In this document: positions 1-9,714 of the stretch, piece by piece
Position numbering within the stretch: the stretch's first letter is position 1
How the letters are laid out: the number at the start of each line of letters is the position of its first letter
From: Methanococcus voltae PS
GTDB lineage: Archaea; AGJL01; Methanococci; Methanococcales; Methanococcaceae
Direction of reading: 5' to 3'
Length of the DNA: 64,000 nt
NCBI RefSeq assembly: GCF_024807035.1
Contig: NZ_JANUCQ010000001.1
Span: 309,990 to 373,989 of the forward strand
Position numbers and translations under genes: made by a program
The notes under the pieces: model-generated
Seen by the model: only the letters and a program-made list of their open reading frames with translations
Database searches by the model: none
What the model was told of the DNA's origin: nothing

Positions 1-1
1 A

Positions 2-163
2 CCAATTGTTAACACCACAATGGTAGGAGCATTCGCAGGTTTAACAAATCAAGTTAGTCTTGAATCATTGAAAAAAGCTATTAAAGATACATTCCCTGGT
101 AAATTAGGCGAAAAGAACGCAGCAACTGCTGAAAAGGCATACAACAGTGTTCAAAATTTATAA
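2..163 (+). CDS. porC: Pyruvate:ferredoxin oxidoreductase gamma subunit, 3' end
   Basis: The window opens inside a gene; the last 53 codons are visible, reading PIVNTTMVGAFAGL and ending YNSVQNL. This matches the C-terminal part of the gamma subunit of archaeal pyruvate synthase, which with PorA, PorB and PorD makes pyruvate from acetyl-CoA and CO2 using reduced ferredoxin. The call rests mainly on its place directly before porD, porA and porB, the gene order known in methanococci. The start and promoter lie upstream of the window. Confidence 0.85.
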   Translation, partial: PIVNTTMVGAFAGLTNQVSLESLKKAIKDTFPGKLGEKNAATAEKAYNSVQNL

Positions 164-289
164 ATATCTATAATATGAAATTATTATATGAAATTATTTA
201 TAATGAAGAATTAAAATGACGATGACTAATAAGATAAATAAGTAAAATAATATAAATAAGGCAAATAATTTAAGAAAACAGGTGGACTT

Positions 290-550
290 ATGGTTAATAA
301 AGGTACTATTATTTATGAACCTGGAAACTCAATTAACAACAAAACCGGTAGTTGGAGAGTCTTTAAACCAATTTTAGACAATGATAAATGTATAAAATGT
401 GAAAATTGTTACATTTTCTGTCCTGAGGGATGTATTCAACCAGATGAAAACGGAGATTTCAAGATTGATTACGATTACTGTAAAGGTTGCTTAATTTGTG
501 AAGAAGAATGTCCTGTAAAGGCAATAACTGGAATAAGAGAAGAAAAATAA
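290..550 (+). CDS. porD: Pyruvate:ferredoxin oxidoreductase delta subunit (2x[4Fe-4S] ferredoxin)
   Basis: An 86-residue ferredoxin subunit that carries electrons between the TPP centre of PorB and external ferredoxin. Two classical cluster motifs are visible: Cys34, 37, 40, 44 and Cys64, 67, 70, 74, each ending in CP. The first 30 residues, before the first cluster, form the short N-terminal extension usual for PorD. An AGGTGG site lies just before the ATG. It sits 126 bases after porC and 98 before porA and is surely co-transcribed with them. Confidence 0.95.
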   Translation: MVNKGTIIYEPGNSINNKTGSWRVFKPILDNDKCIKCENCYIFCPEGCIQPDENGDFKIDYDYCKGCLICEEECPVKAITGIREEK

Positions 551-648
551 TTAAAAATTATAAACTAACATAAAAATAATTTGAATTTTAAAATAAAATT
601 ATCAAAAATATTGTACTAATTTCCAAAAAATACATTGGGAGGATAACC

Positions 649-1812
649 ATGCAAAATGTTAAAGTTATAACCGGCACCTCAGCAGCTGCGGAAGCTGCTA
701 AATTGGCAGACGTTGATGTTATAGCCGCTTATCCTATCACCCCTCAAACAACATCTGTTGAAAAGCTAGCGGAATTCGTAGCTAACGGGGAATTAAATGC
801 GGAATACATTAAAGTAGAAAGTGAGCACTCAGCAATAAGTGCATGTGTCGGTGCAAGTGCAACCGGTGCAAGAACATTCACTGCGACATCATCACAAGGT
901 TTGGCGTTAATGCACGAAATATTATTCGCTGCAGCAGGTATGAGAATGCCTATCGTAATGATGAACGCAAACAGGGCTTTATCAGCGCCTATTAATATTT
1001 GGAACGACCAACAAGACAGTATTTCACAAAGAGATACTGGATGGATTCAATTGTACGCTGAAAACAACCAAGAAACCTTAGATTTAATTATCCAGGCATT
1101 TAAAATCGCAGAAAATGAAAACGTTTTGTTACCTGTAATGGTAAACTTAGACGGTTTTATTTTAACACACACCGTGGAACCTGTCGAAATACCTGAAAAA
1201 GAAAAAGTTTTGAACTTTGTTGGTCAATATGAACCTAAACACGCATACTTAAGACCTGAAAAACCAATGACTCAAGGTGCATTAGGTGACCCTGAGTGGT
1301 ATATGGAAACAAGATATGATGTTCAAAAAGCTCAAGACGTTGCTTTAAATGTTATTAAAGACATTCATGATAAATTCGCTGAAAAATTCGGTAGAGCTTA
1401 CGGAAACGGATTAATAGAATCTTACAACATTGAAAATGCAGAAACAGTTTTAATAACAATGGGTTCATTGTGTGGAACTATTAAAGATGTAATCGATGAA
1501 TTAAAAGCAGAAGGTAAAGAATACGGTTTATTAAAAATCATCAGTTACAGACCTTTACCAACTGAAGAAATAAAAGAAGCTTTAAAAGGTGCTAAAAACG
1601 TAGCAATCTTGGATAAAGATATAAGCTTAGGTTTAGACAAAGGTGCTTTGTTTACCGATATTGCTCCCTTCTTAAAGGACAAAAAAACCGTTAATTACAT
1701 CGTAGGACTCGGTGGAAGAGATATAAGAAAAGCAAATATCAAAGAAATCATAGAACATACTGAAAATGAAGCAAAAGACACTGAAACAAAATGGATTGGC
1801 TTAAAAGAATAA
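649..1812 (+). CDS. porA: Pyruvate:ferredoxin oxidoreductase alpha subunit
   Basis: Alpha subunit, 387 residues, of cytoplasmic pyruvate synthase, which supplies pyruvate for autotrophic growth from acetyl-CoA. The N-terminal YPITP motif (residues 28-32), the ESEHSAISACVGASATGARTFTATS-type pyrimidine-binding fold and the C-terminal transketolase-like domain (TMGSLCGTIKDVIDEL) are in the expected order and the length is normal. GGGAGG lies 7 bases before the ATG. Third visible gene of the por operon. Confidence 0.96.
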   Translation: MQNVKVITGTSAAAEAAKLADVDVIAAYPITPQTTSVEKLAEFVANGELNAEYIKVESEHSAISACVGASATGARTFTATSSQGLALMHEILFAAAGMRMPIVMMNANRALSAPINIWNDQQDSISQRDTGWIQLYAENNQETLDLIIQAFKIAENENVLLPVMVNLDGFILTHTVEPVEIPEKEKVLNFVGQYEPKHAYLRPEKPMTQGALGDPEWYMETRYDVQKAQDVALNVIKDIHDKFAEKFGRAYGNGLIESYNIENAETVLITMGSLCGTIKDVIDELKAEGKEYGLLKIISYRPLPTEEIKEALKGAKNVAILDKDISLGLDKGALFTDIAPFLKDKKTVNYIVGLGGRDIRKANIKEIIEHTENEAKDTETKWIGLKE

Positions 1813-1850
1813 TTTAAGTTAAATAATTAAAAAATAACTAATTAAAAATA

Positions 1851-1890
1851 ATAATATCAAATAATATCAAATAATATCAAATAATATCAA
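1851..1890. repeat. Tandem 10-bp repeat between porA and porB
   Basis: Four exact head-to-tail copies of ATAATATCAA fill the porA-porB gap, about 55 bases before the porB start codon. The unit holds no Shine-Dalgarno site. It looks like slippage in AT-rich spacer DNA. Similar short AT repeats occur elsewhere in the window (4035-4080, 30491-30532, 35867-35905). Confidence 0.9.
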
Positions 1891-1945
1891 ATAAAATTTA
1901 AAAATAATTAAACCTTAAAATTTCAATAATTTTATCGGTGGTAAG

Positions 1946-2839
1946 ATGGCAAGACAATTCCCAAGAGAAGAATTATTTGCTCCCGGACACAGAGGTTGTG
2001 CTGGCTGTGGGGCAGCAATTGTTGCAAGATTGACTTTAAAAGCAGCAGGTAAAAACACCATCGTAGCAAACGCTACCGGATGTCTCGAAGTTATGACAAC
2101 TCCATACCCAGAAACAGCTTGGAGAGTGCCTTGGATGCACGTTGCATTCGAAAACGCAGCAGCAGTTGCAAGTGGTATCGAAGCAGCAGTTAAATCCTTG
2201 AAAAGAAAAAGAGGACTTTACGAAGGCGAAAAAGTAAACGTAATCGCTTTTGGTGGTGACGGTGGTACCGCAGATATCGGATTCCAGGCATTAAGTGGTG
2301 CAATGGAAAGAGGTCACGACATGGTTTACATCATGTACGATAACGAGGCATACATGAACACGGGTGTTCAAAGAAGTGGTTCAACGCCTTACATGGCTTC
2401 AACAACAACTTCACCTGCAGGTAGTGTAATTAGGGGAGAAAACAGACCTAAGAAAAACATGCCAATGATTATGGCAGCTCACGGCATCCCTTACGTAGCT
2501 ACTGCTTCAATCAGCTACCCAGAAGACTTTATGAATAAAGTTAAAAAAGCATGTGAAATTGATGGACCCGCATTTATTCAAATTTTACAACCTTGTACAA
2601 CAGGTTGGGGATACCCAGCAGCTAAAACAGTTGAATTGGGTAGATTGGCAGTTAAAGCAGGAATTTGGCCACTCTACGAAATTGAAAACGGCGAGTACAG
2701 AGTAACATACAAACCTTCAAAAAGAATTTCAATTGAAGAATACTTAAAAACTCAAAAAAGATACAGGCATTTAACCGAAGAAGACATTGAAGAAATGCAA
2801 AACTTAATCAACCACAAATGTCAAGAAATGGGAATTTAA
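1946..2839 (+). CDS. porB: Pyruvate:ferredoxin oxidoreductase beta subunit (TPP-binding)
   Basis: Beta subunit, 297 residues, which binds thiamine pyrophosphate and the catalytic-site [4Fe-4S] cluster. The TPP/Mg motif is visible as GDGG (104-107) with the downstream Asn133, and the likely cluster ligands are Cys18, Cys21, Cys46 and Cys217. The length is normal. A GGTGG site precedes the ATG. It follows porA after 133 bases of repeat-bearing spacer and precedes the accessory ferredoxin genes porE and porF. Confidence 0.96.
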   Translation: MARQFPREELFAPGHRGCAGCGAAIVARLTLKAAGKNTIVANATGCLEVMTTPYPETAWRVPWMHVAFENAAAVASGIEAAVKSLKRKRGLYEGEKVNVIAFGGDGGTADIGFQALSGAMERGHDMVYIMYDNEAYMNTGVQRSGSTPYMASTTTSPAGSVIRGENRPKKNMPMIMAAHGIPYVATASISYPEDFMNKVKKACEIDGPAFIQILQPCTTGWGYPAAKTVELGRLAVKAGIWPLYEIENGEYRVTYKPSKRISIEEYLKTQKRYRHLTEEDIEEMQNLINHKCQEMGI

Positions 2840-2979
2840 ATTATTTAAATTATTTAAATTAAATGAATAATACTCAATAACTATTCTATAATATTTTAGT
2901 TATTGGTAATTATTGGTAATTTAAATTTTTAATCCTATTCGTACTATTAATTAAATTTTTATTCAAAGGTGTATTTATT

Positions 2980-3501
2980 ATGAAAAAAATTGTCATGTTA
3001 GATAGTAAATCTTGTGATAATTGTGGAGATTGCATGAAAGCATGTTCAGAGGTTCATGGGATTAGTAGGATAAGTATACTTGATTATCAAGGCGAATACT
3101 TCCCTGTGGTATGTCAACATTGTGCTTCAGCTCCTTGTGGTGAAATATGTCCTGTCAATGCAATAGACGTTAACAATGGCACAGTTCACTTAAATGAGGA
3201 TTTATGTATCGGTTGCGGATTATGCGCGTTAGCTTGTCCATTTGGTGCAATTTTCATAAACGAAAAAACCGCCCACAAATGTGATTTATGTATCGAGGAA
3301 AATGATGAGTGTGCTTGTATAAAAGCATGTTCTAAAAGATGCTTAGAAGTAATAGACGTTGAAGATATCGTATTATCTAAAAAACTCAAGAATTTGCCAA
3401 ATTTAGCAAGTGTTACAAAACCTGGCTCAAAAGCAAATAAAAATAAAAGTAAAGATTTATTATCCTTGGTAACTTCTTCTTCAAGAGTAAACAACCCATA
3501 G
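2980..3501 (+). CDS. porE: Por-associated polyferredoxin PorE
   Basis: A 173-residue HycB-type iron-sulfur protein with about four [4Fe-4S] motifs: Cys12/15/18/22, Cys45/48/53/57, Cys76/79/82/86, and a looser set at Cys101/104/111-121. The C-terminal 45 residues are Lys/Ser-rich without cysteine. In methanococci PorE and PorF are accessory electron-transfer proteins co-transcribed with porCDAB and needed for efficient pyruvate synthesis. The protein family fits directly; the role comes from gene context. Confidence 0.9.
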   Translation: MKKIVMLDSKSCDNCGDCMKACSEVHGISRISILDYQGEYFPVVCQHCASAPCGEICPVNAIDVNNGTVHLNEDLCIGCGLCALACPFGAIFINEKTAHKCDLCIEENDECACIKACSKRCLEVIDVEDIVLSKKLKNLPNLASVTKPGSKANKNKSKDLLSLVTSSSRVNNP

Positions 3502-3541
3502 GTATTAAATTATTATATTTATATCATAACGTGGTGATATT

Positions 3542-3961
3542 ATGAAAATAATGCCCAACATTGAGTTATGTGTGGATTGTGGGAAATGTGAACGTTCCTG
3601 CCCCCATAACGCAATATTTATCGTTGAAGGCATTCCAATAAGGTGTATGCACTGTGAAAGTGCCCCTTGTGTTCAAGTATGTCCAGAAGACGCACTTAAA
3701 AAAGTAGGGGATAGGATAATCCTCGACAATGATAAATGTATTGGCTGTTCTTTATGTACTGAGGTATGCCCTATTGGAGCTATAAGGATAGACACCTCCA
3801 GTGGAATTGCTACAAAATGTAATGATTGTATGGAATTTGATTCTGAAATCTGTGTAGATGTATGTCCAACAGGTGCTTTATCGTCATATACAAAGATAGT
3901 GGAAGACAAAAGAGAAGATATGTTAGTTAAATTAAAAAAATTGACTAGTTTAAATAAATAA
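3542..3961 (+). CDS. porF: Por-associated polyferredoxin PorF
   Basis: A 139-residue paralogue of PorE with four cysteine sets: 10/13/16/20, 35/38/43/47, 66/69/72/76 and 93/96/104/108, so probably four [4Fe-4S] clusters. GTGGTGATATT gives a strong ribosome-binding site before the ATG. It ends the por operon, 40 bases after porE, and probably works with it in passing electrons from a low-potential donor to pyruvate synthase. Confidence 0.9.
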   Translation: MKIMPNIELCVDCGKCERSCPHNAIFIVEGIPIRCMHCESAPCVQVCPEDALKKVGDRIILDNDKCIGCSLCTEVCPIGAIRIDTSSGIATKCNDCMEFDSEICVDVCPTGALSSYTKIVEDKREDMLVKLKKLTSLNK

Positions 3962-4034
3962 TTAATCTAATTAAAATAATTCAAATAATTAATAATTTAA
4001 AGAATAGTTCAATAAATTATTCTTAATTTAGATT

Positions 4035-4080
4035 ATTTAAGTTATTTAAGTTATTTAAGTTATTTACGTTATTTAGATTA
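4035..4080. repeat. Tandem 9-bp repeat after porF
   Basis: About five imperfect copies of TTATTTAAG fill the gap between the convergent porF and phosphoesterase genes. The T-rich units may help end transcription from either side, but no stable stem is visible. Confidence 0.75.
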
Positions 4081-4081
4081 T

Positions 4082-4678
4082 TTACATTACTTCTTTTAAT
4101 TCTATTTTATTTAGCTCGTTATTTTTAAAATCTAGTATCATAAACGTTTTTAAAGGTATCCTCGGACATGTGAAACTACCTGGATTTAATAGCATTATGG
4201 TTTTATTAAGACCTTCTACGCTTTCAATCATCGGTATATGCGTATGTCCAGAGATTAACACATCTAAATCTTTTTCAAGAGCCATATATTTCATTTTTAA
4301 CTTGTCACCGCGAGGCTCTATCATATCACCGTGAATTACCCCTATTTTAAGACCATTTACAACAAATATGTATTCTTTAGGTAAATTAACCTTTGACAAT
4401 AAAATATCGTGCCTATCCATATTACCTTTTACGATTATAAGCTTGTATTTCGGTTTTTTTATATCATTCAATGTTTTAATTATCTCTGGAGTGGTTAAAT
4501 CGCCACAATGAATTATCAAGTCCACTTTTTTAAGTTCATTTATAACATATTCTGGAATATTTTCATTGTTGCACCTATGTGGAACATGAGTATCTGATAT
4601 AATACCAATTCTTATGTTAGAGTCGTTTATTTCAATCGGTTTGTGATAAAAGCTTTCTCCAATCGCCTTGTAATTCAT
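4082..4678 (-). CDS. YfcE/MJ0936-type metallophosphoesterase
   Basis: Calcineurin-like phosphoesterase of 198 residues. All metal-ligand motifs are present: SDTHVPH (Asp29, His31), CGDL (Asp60), GNMD (85-88), IHGD (His116) and GHTH (144-147). The family hydrolyses phosphodiester or phosphoanhydride bonds with Mn or Ni; the natural substrate is unknown. About 20 extra residues precede the core. GGGTGA lies just before the ATG. It runs towards porF and lies downstream of tfs on the same strand. Confidence 0.9.
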   Translation of the reverse strand: MNYKAIGESFYHKPIEINDSNIRIGIISDTHVPHRCNNENIPEYVINELKKVDLIIHCGDLTTPEIIKTLNDIKKPKYKLIIVKGNMDRHDILLSKVNLPKEYIFVVNGLKIGVIHGDMIEPRGDKLKMKYMALEKDLDVLISGHTHIPMIESVEGLNKTIMLLNPGSFTCPRIPLKTFMILDFKNNELNKIELKEVM

Positions 4679-4977
4679 TTTTTCACCCCGCTAGTTTTGC
4701 AAGTAGTCGTCCGTATGGGTTGGTATGTAATAGGTAATACAAATAAGAAAGAATTCAATATATATTTGCATATATGGTGCGAAATGTACATACATTTTAT
4801 TCTAAAATTATTACTAATTATATTATTTTTAAAAAAGATTATTATGGCATACGAAAATATAAAAAATTAAGATTAAGATTAACATATGGCTTAAAATTAA
4901 AATATACAAATAAAATTTAAAACATTAATTTATATTATTAAAAATATTAAATTAAGATTATATAAAAATATAGTTAA

Positions 4978-5295
4978 TTAGTCGTATTCTCTCCAAGTAT
5001 GTGAGCATTTTTTACACTTGTAAAATCTTGTCTCAGGCTCATCTGCACATCTTGTTTGCTGTAACCACCAGTAAGCTTCCATATTTCCACAGCTCGGGCA
5101 TTCAATTCTAATTGATGGTAATGTATTTACATTTTCAATCACTGTAACATCTTGTGATTTGCTTTCTATTTTTTCAGATAACTCGTATTTATCTTGGGTA
5201 TTTTCTAAACTAGTTTCAAATCCGCATACTACGCATTTTAAGCTACCTTCTTTAGGTAACATTATATTATTACACTTTGGGCAAAATTTAACCAT
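4978..5295 (-). CDS. tfs: Transcript cleavage factor TFS (TFIIS/RPB9-like)
   Basis: A 105-residue protein with two zinc ribbons: Cys5/8/21/24 and Cys66/69/94/97. The C-terminal ribbon carries the QQTRCADEPETRFYKC sequence in which Asp85-Glu86 enters the RNA polymerase channel and stimulates cleavage of backtracked RNA. Length and spacing are those of archaeal TFS. A GGGAG site lies before the ATG. The next gene on the strand is the phosphoesterase, 300 bases on, so the two may be separately transcribed. Confidence 0.95.
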   Translation of the reverse strand: MVKFCPKCNNIMLPKEGSLKCVVCGFETSLENTQDKYELSEKIESKSQDVTVIENVNTLPSIRIECPSCGNMEAYWWLQQTRCADEPETRFYKCKKCSHTWREYD

Positions 5296-5920
5296 AATCT
5301 CCCTCTATATTTTATATATACTCGCAATCTAAAATCAAAACGAATTACGAGTTTGACTTAAATAATTTAAATCATAAATTTTTAAAATATACCTTATTTT
5401 AATTTATTTAACATAAATAATAGTCGATAATTTTTGTATAGACTTTAGTATTTTAGTTTACAATTTATTTTTGATATTATTAGTTTATATGCTTTTTTAT
5501 TGATTTTAAATAAAACTATAATTTGGACTACTATATAATAATTCAACTAATGATAGTTTAATTACTATATATATTTTTTGATATTTTCAAACTTTCATTT
5601 TTTAATCATCTGTCGCTTAATTTTAGAATAAAATAGAAAATAATGAGATATTGAATGCAATTCAAATGTAATAATAAATTGTTAATACGGAAATAAAGAT
5701 ATAAGAATATTAGATAGATAATATTTAAATAATATATTTACATTAACTTTTAATCTAGTTAAAAAAAATATATAATATATTAATAAATGTATATTTATGA
5801 TTTTTTATGATTTTGTTTATTTAACTGTTTATTTACTGTTTAATTAATTATTTATTTAATTATTTAATTATTTAATTATTTATTCACTGAAATATTTTTA
5901 GTTTTTAGAATGGTGAGATA
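5296..5920. other. AT-rich intergenic region between tfs and the ABC permease
   Basis: A 625-base divergent spacer that must hold the promoters of tfs (leftward) and the ABC permease operon (rightward). It has several TATA-like runs (around 5715-5775) and a stretch of TTATTTAAT repeats near 5835-5880. I see no ORF with a ribosome-binding site and no GC-richer RNA-like segment. Confidence 0.6.
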
Positions 5921-6586
5921 ATGGCAGGTTTTGATGTTGATTTATTTATTGCAATAGTACCTCGATTAATTGACGGCTCATTAATGACCCTTAAAATAAC
6001 GGTATTATCCATTATATTGGGTATAATATTGGGGGTATTTGTAGGGGTTGGTAGAATATCTTCAAATTTTTTATATCGTGGCTTTTCAGCTATCTATGTA
6101 GAATTAATAAGGGGTACCCCGATGTTAGTTCAAATTATGATAATATACTTTGGTCTTCCAGATTTGGGTATTAATCTTGACGCTTTTGTAGCCGGTGTTT
6201 TAGCATTGGGTTTAAATAGTGGCGCCTACATAGCAGAAATTATAAAAGCAGGTATTTTATCTGTTCACCATGGTCAAATGGAAGCCGCAAGAAGTTTGGG
6301 AATGAATTATTTCCAATCTATGAGATATATTATATTACCTCAAGCTTTTAGGAACGTTTTACCGGCTTTGGGTAACGAATTTATCATCTTGTTGAAAGAC
6401 TCCTCATTATTGTCCGTAATTGCAATTGTGGAGCTTTTAAGGGTTGGTGACCAGGTTAGGGGTGCAACCTATAACGCTTGGACACCATTGTTAGGTGTAG
6501 CTTTATTCTATTTATTAATGACAATACCATTAAGCAGAATTGTACTATTTATTGAGAAAAGGTGGAAAATTGATAGAAATGGATAA
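5921..6586 (+). CDS. Polar amino-acid ABC transporter permease (HisM/GlnP family)
   Basis: A 221-residue inner-membrane permease with about five hydrophobic segments. The EAA loop that docks the ATPase is visible as [20 protein letters not shown] followed by [15 protein letters not shown]. The N-terminal half ([22 protein letters not shown]) is typical of the His/Glu/Gln uptake family. Its last codons overlap the ATPase gene, so the two are translationally coupled. The binding protein is probably the minus-strand gene at 8658-9443. The exact amino acid carried cannot be told from the sequence. Confidence 0.93.
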   Translation: MAGFDVDLFIAIVPRLIDGSLMTLKITVLSIILGIILGVFVGVGRISSNFLYRGFSAIYVELIRGTPMLVQIMIIYFGLPDLGINLDAFVAGVLALGLNSGAYIAEIIKAGILSVHHGQMEAARSLGMNYFQSMRYIILPQAFRNVLPALGNEFIILLKDSSLLSVIAIVELLRVGDQVRGATYNAWTPLLGVALFYLLMTIPLSRIVLFIEKRWKIDRNG

Positions 6587-7301
6587 TATTCATAAAAAAT
6601 TCGGTGAAAACCACGTATTGAAGGGTGTAAATTTAAAGGTCAAAAAAGGAGAAGTTGTGGTTATATTGGGACCAAGTGGTAGTGGTAAATCCACATTATT
6701 AAGGTGCATAAATGGTCTCGAAGTAATAACTGATGGAAAAGTAATATTCGAAGACCAAGATATTTGTGATAAAAAAGCCAATATCAACAAAATCCGCCAA
6801 AAAATAGGTATGGTATTCCAACAGTTTAATTTATTCCCTCATCTTACAGTATTGGATAATATTACATTTGCACCAATAAAAGTTTTAAAAAAATCAAAAT
6901 CCGAAGCTAAAGCACAAGCAAGGGAATTGCTAAAAAAAGTAGGGTTGGAAGATAAAGAAAATGCTTACCCCATACAACTTTCAGGTGGTCAACAACAAAG
7001 GGTGGCAATTGCAAGAGCTTTAGCGATGAAACCTGATGCAATGTTGTTTGACGAACCTACCTCTGCATTAGACCCGGAATTGGTTAATGAAGTTTTAGAC
7101 GTGATGAAACAACTAGCATATGAAGGTATGACAATGGTTGTAGTAACTCACGAAATGGGTTTTGCAAAAGAAGTGGGTGATAGAATTGTATTCATGGATG
7201 AAGGTGTCATCGTGGAAGAAGGAGCGCCATCCGAGATATTTACAAATCCTAAACATGACAGAACTAAAAACTTCTTTGGAAAAATTTTATCCCATAATTA
7301 A
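6570..7301 (+). CDS. Polar amino-acid ABC transporter ATP-binding protein
   Basis: A 243-residue ATPase of the GlnQ/HisP family. Walker A is GPSGSGKST (34-42), the signature is LSGGQQQR and Walker B is [12 protein letters not shown], followed by the switch histidine in VTHEMGFA. I start it at the TTG of 6570, four bases after GGTGG, giving [11 protein letters not shown] as in relatives; the ATG at 6579 is the alternative. The start lies inside the permease gene, a 17-base overlap that indicates coupled translation. Confidence 0.94.
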   Translation: MIEMDNIHKKFGENHVLKGVNLKVKKGEVVVILGPSGSGKSTLLRCINGLEVITDGKVIFEDQDICDKKANINKIRQKIGMVFQQFNLFPHLTVLDNITFAPIKVLKKSKSEAKAQARELLKKVGLEDKENAYPIQLSGGQQQRVAIARALAMKPDAMLFDEPTSALDPELVNEVLDVMKQLAYEGMTMVVVTHEMGFAKEVGDRIVFMDEGVIVEEGAPSEIFTNPKHDRTKNFFGKILSHN

Positions 7302-7448
7302 AAATAAAATATAATAAAAATATAATAAATAGATAATAAATACTCTTTTAATTTTTTAACTAAATCAAATAAAAATATAATAAAAAAATATAATACGCGT
7401 AAAAATAAAAATAAAAAATAATTAAAATATATCGAATTAATTAAATTA

Positions 7449-7613
7449 TTAAATTAAAAATCCGTAGTTTAACAAAGCTTCTGCAACAATTATTGCAAAG
7501 GTTATACCAAGCACTTTTTCAGGTTCTATTTTAAATTTGGATATGTCCGTATCCATATACCTAACTAAACCAGCACTTGTGCTCAATCCTTCATCGTTGT
7601 TTTTTCCAGCCAA
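7449..7613 (-). CDS. secG: Preprotein translocase Sec61-beta subunit (SecG)
   Basis: A very short gene, 54 residues from a TTG start, or 59 from the ATG at 7628. I translated the minus strand directly: the protein reads AGKNNDEGLSTSAGLVRYMD and continues into one hydrophobic helix (VLGITFAIIVAEALLNYG). The TSAGLVRYMD motif before a single C-terminal membrane helix is the hallmark of archaeal Sec61-beta, partner of SecY and SecE. AGGTGG lies four bases before the TTG, which is why I prefer it to the ATG. It sits alone between transporter and lipoprotein genes. Confidence 0.9.
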   Translation of the reverse strand: MAGKNNDEGLSTSAGLVRYMDTDISKFKIEPEKVLGITFAIIVAEALLNYGFLI

Positions 7614-7697
7614 AATTCCACCTATCATTATAAATTCATTTTTAGAATTTTTAGTTAATCATATTTATCTGTTCATATTATTTATATGTATCAGATA

Positions 7698-8225
7698 TTA
7701 AATTGAAGTAACCATCGATTGGTATATTTCCTGGTCTCTTTCATATTTTCCAGAACGCATAACTAATGTTATTTTTGAAGGTAAAACCATTGAAAGCATG
7801 CTAGCCACTTCATCGTAAGCTTCTTTATCTTCTTCAGTTAATTGTGAGCCTTTACCAAACACTGAATAATAATTTACAATATATCGAGAACCCATTTTAT
7901 TAACGTATATCATATAATTGTGTGTAGATTCTTTATCCATAAAATCCGCTATTATTTTAATATTGTTAGTTTCAATACTGCTCATATAATAAATAGTTCC
8001 CCTAGCCCCTTGCATTTTTTTATTGCCGAATGAACTTTTTGAAGCGTCTTTTTCAATCTGTGCCTCTGCAATTTCAGGGATTAATACGCCAACTTTTTCA
8101 TGAGGTATTTGATTTTTAAAGTCATTAAATGACTTGATTCCATCTATATTTTCATTATCTTCTTCAAAGCAACCTGACATGGAAACAGAAGTTACGAGAA
8201 GTAACGAACTAAATATTACAACCAA
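7698..8225 (-). CDS. Predicted lipoprotein of unknown function
   Basis: A 175-residue protein with a signal-like hydrophobic stretch (VVIFSSLLLVTSVSM) and a lipobox-like SGC (Cys19), then an acidic linker and a soluble alpha/beta-like domain. I do not recognise the family. The start is a puzzle: there is no ATG or GTG at the N-terminus, and the only in-frame candidate is a TTG (8225) without a clear Shine-Dalgarno site. The open frame continues upstream for about 35 codons, through KNLKNT, which would give the positive n-region a signal peptide needs. No start codon is visible there either. Confidence 0.65.
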   Translation of the reverse strand: MVVIFSSLLLVTSVSMSGCFEEDNENIDGIKSFNDFKNQIPHEKVGVLIPEIAEAQIEKDASKSSFGNKKMQGARGTIYYMSSIETNNIKIIADFMDKESTHNYMIYVNKMGSRYIVNYYSVFGKGSQLTEEDKEAYDEVASMLSMVLPSKITLVMRSGKYERDQEIYQSMVTSI

Positions 8226-8657
8226 TGTATTTTTTAAATTTTTATTGTAAATGTTTAGTTTATCGTTATTATTGCCTTTAATTCTATTATTTTTGTTATT
8301 TTTAATAGTATCACATCTATTATATTTTAATTAACTTTTATGACGTTATTTAGCAATTATGGATTTATTAATATGGATTTATTAGTCTTAACAATATTAT
8401 GCAGTATACTAATAACTAAACACTTCTTTGAATAAAAAATTATCCTTATGTAATAGACTAAATAATTATTTAGATTGCGATAATATTTTTAAAATTCAAT
8501 AGTTTCTAGTATTCGACTTTACAAATAACTCTAAAATAACTCTAAAATAATATAATATTATGAATTAATACGGAATAATAGGTAAAAAATAAGAAATAAT
8601 AAATAAGAAATAAGATATAAATTACTTTAAATCCTATATTATATGATTTTAGACTAG
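8226..8657. other. Spacer between two minus-strand lipoprotein genes
   Basis: 432 bases between the end of the binding-protein gene and the unknown lipoprotein. The right part holds the direct repeat AATAACTCTAA (around 8524-8550). The part next to 8226 is an open reading frame in phase with the lipoprotein but without a start codon. No RNA gene or further ORF is seen. Confidence 0.5.
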
Positions 8658-9443
8658 TTATTCATCACCAAACCATTTTGCATGGATTTTATCGTAGGTA
8701 CCGTCTGCTTTCATATCGTCTAATGCTTTATCGATTTTTTCTGATAATTCTGTATCATCCAATCTTGTAGCAATACCATATGATTCAGAAGTCATTAATT
8801 CACCGGTTAATTTGTATAAACCAGGATTTTCTTTTAAATATTCCATAGCAACTGCATTATCCACAACAATAGCATTGAGTTTGCCATTTTTCATATCCAT
8901 GTAAGCGTCGCCGATTTTATTGTATTGTTTAACTTCGTAGTTGTATTCTCCAGCACTCGCTGATGCAATGATGTCACCAGTAGTACCTAATTTTACACCT
9001 ACTTTTTTACCATTCAAGTCTTTTAATGAATTTATTTCGTTATTTTCATCCATAACACATAATATTTGACCTGCTTCAAAGTAAGGTTTTGAAAATTTAA
9101 CTTCTTTAGACCTGTTTTCTGTAATTGTCATAGCTGAGATAACACAATCATATTTTTTGGCGTTTAATGCAGGTATAAGACCATCAAATTGTGAGTCGAT
9201 AATTTCAACGTCCTTACCCATTCTTTTTCCAACTTCTTTGATAATATCTATATCAAATCCTATTGGTACGCCATTTTCATCCATATATTCAAAAGGTCTA
9301 AATTCAACACAGCAACCAACTGTTAACACTTTTGAATCATCTACTTTATCACTTGCACTGCCGTTATCGGTACATCCTGCGAATGAAACAACAAGGGCAA
9401 CTAAAGCAACTAAAAATAAAGCTTTAATTCCATTTTTAATCAT
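8658..9443 (-). CDS. Polar amino-acid ABC transporter substrate-binding lipoprotein
   Basis: A 261-residue periplasmic-binding-protein family 3 member. The N-terminus is a lipoprotein signal ending FAGC (Cys24), so the protein is anchored outside the membrane. The core shows VGCCVEFRPFEYMDENGVPIGFDIDI, then GLIPALNAKKYDCVISAMTIT and the closing domain KVGVKLGTTG. The C-terminus MKADGTYDKIHAKWFG is typical. It very probably feeds the permease and ATPase at 5921-7301, although it is 1.3 kb away and on the other strand. GGTGAAATT precedes the ATG. Confidence 0.93.
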   Translation of the reverse strand: MIKNGIKALFLVALVALVVSFAGCTDNGSASDKVDDSKVLTVGCCVEFRPFEYMDENGVPIGFDIDIIKEVGKRMGKDVEIIDSQFDGLIPALNAKKYDCVISAMTITENRSKEVKFSKPYFEAGQILCVMDENNEINSLKDLNGKKVGVKLGTTGDIIASASAGEYNYEVKQYNKIGDAYMDMKNGKLNAIVVDNAVAMEYLKENPGLYKLTGELMTSESYGIATRLDDTELSEKIDKALDDMKADGTYDKIHAKWFGDE

Positions 9444-9714
9444 AATTTCACCGAATTATATCTATTCTTATGTGCCTATAACTAATTTATTATTAGGAAT
9501 TAATAATATACTTTTAAATAATATATAATTGTTTTTATCTTAAAATATATGACAAAATGAAAAATAATAAGCAATAGTAGTAAACAATAGTAAAATAGTA
9601 ATAAACAGTACTAAATAATGAAATAATAAACTAATAAAATAAACTAATAAACTAATAAAAATGAAACAATATTAAATAATGAAGTAATAAATAAAGAGTA
9701 TTAAGGTTATTATT

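Noticed and set aside
4643-4870. 75-codon open frame between the phosphoesterase and tfs genes
   Set aside because: It overlaps the phosphoesterase start on the other strand, has no ribosome-binding site and reads as translated AT-rich spacer.
9157-9528. Plus-strand frame opposite the ABC binding-protein gene
   Set aside because: It lies antisense to a clear lipoprotein gene with no ribosome-binding site and no family resemblance.
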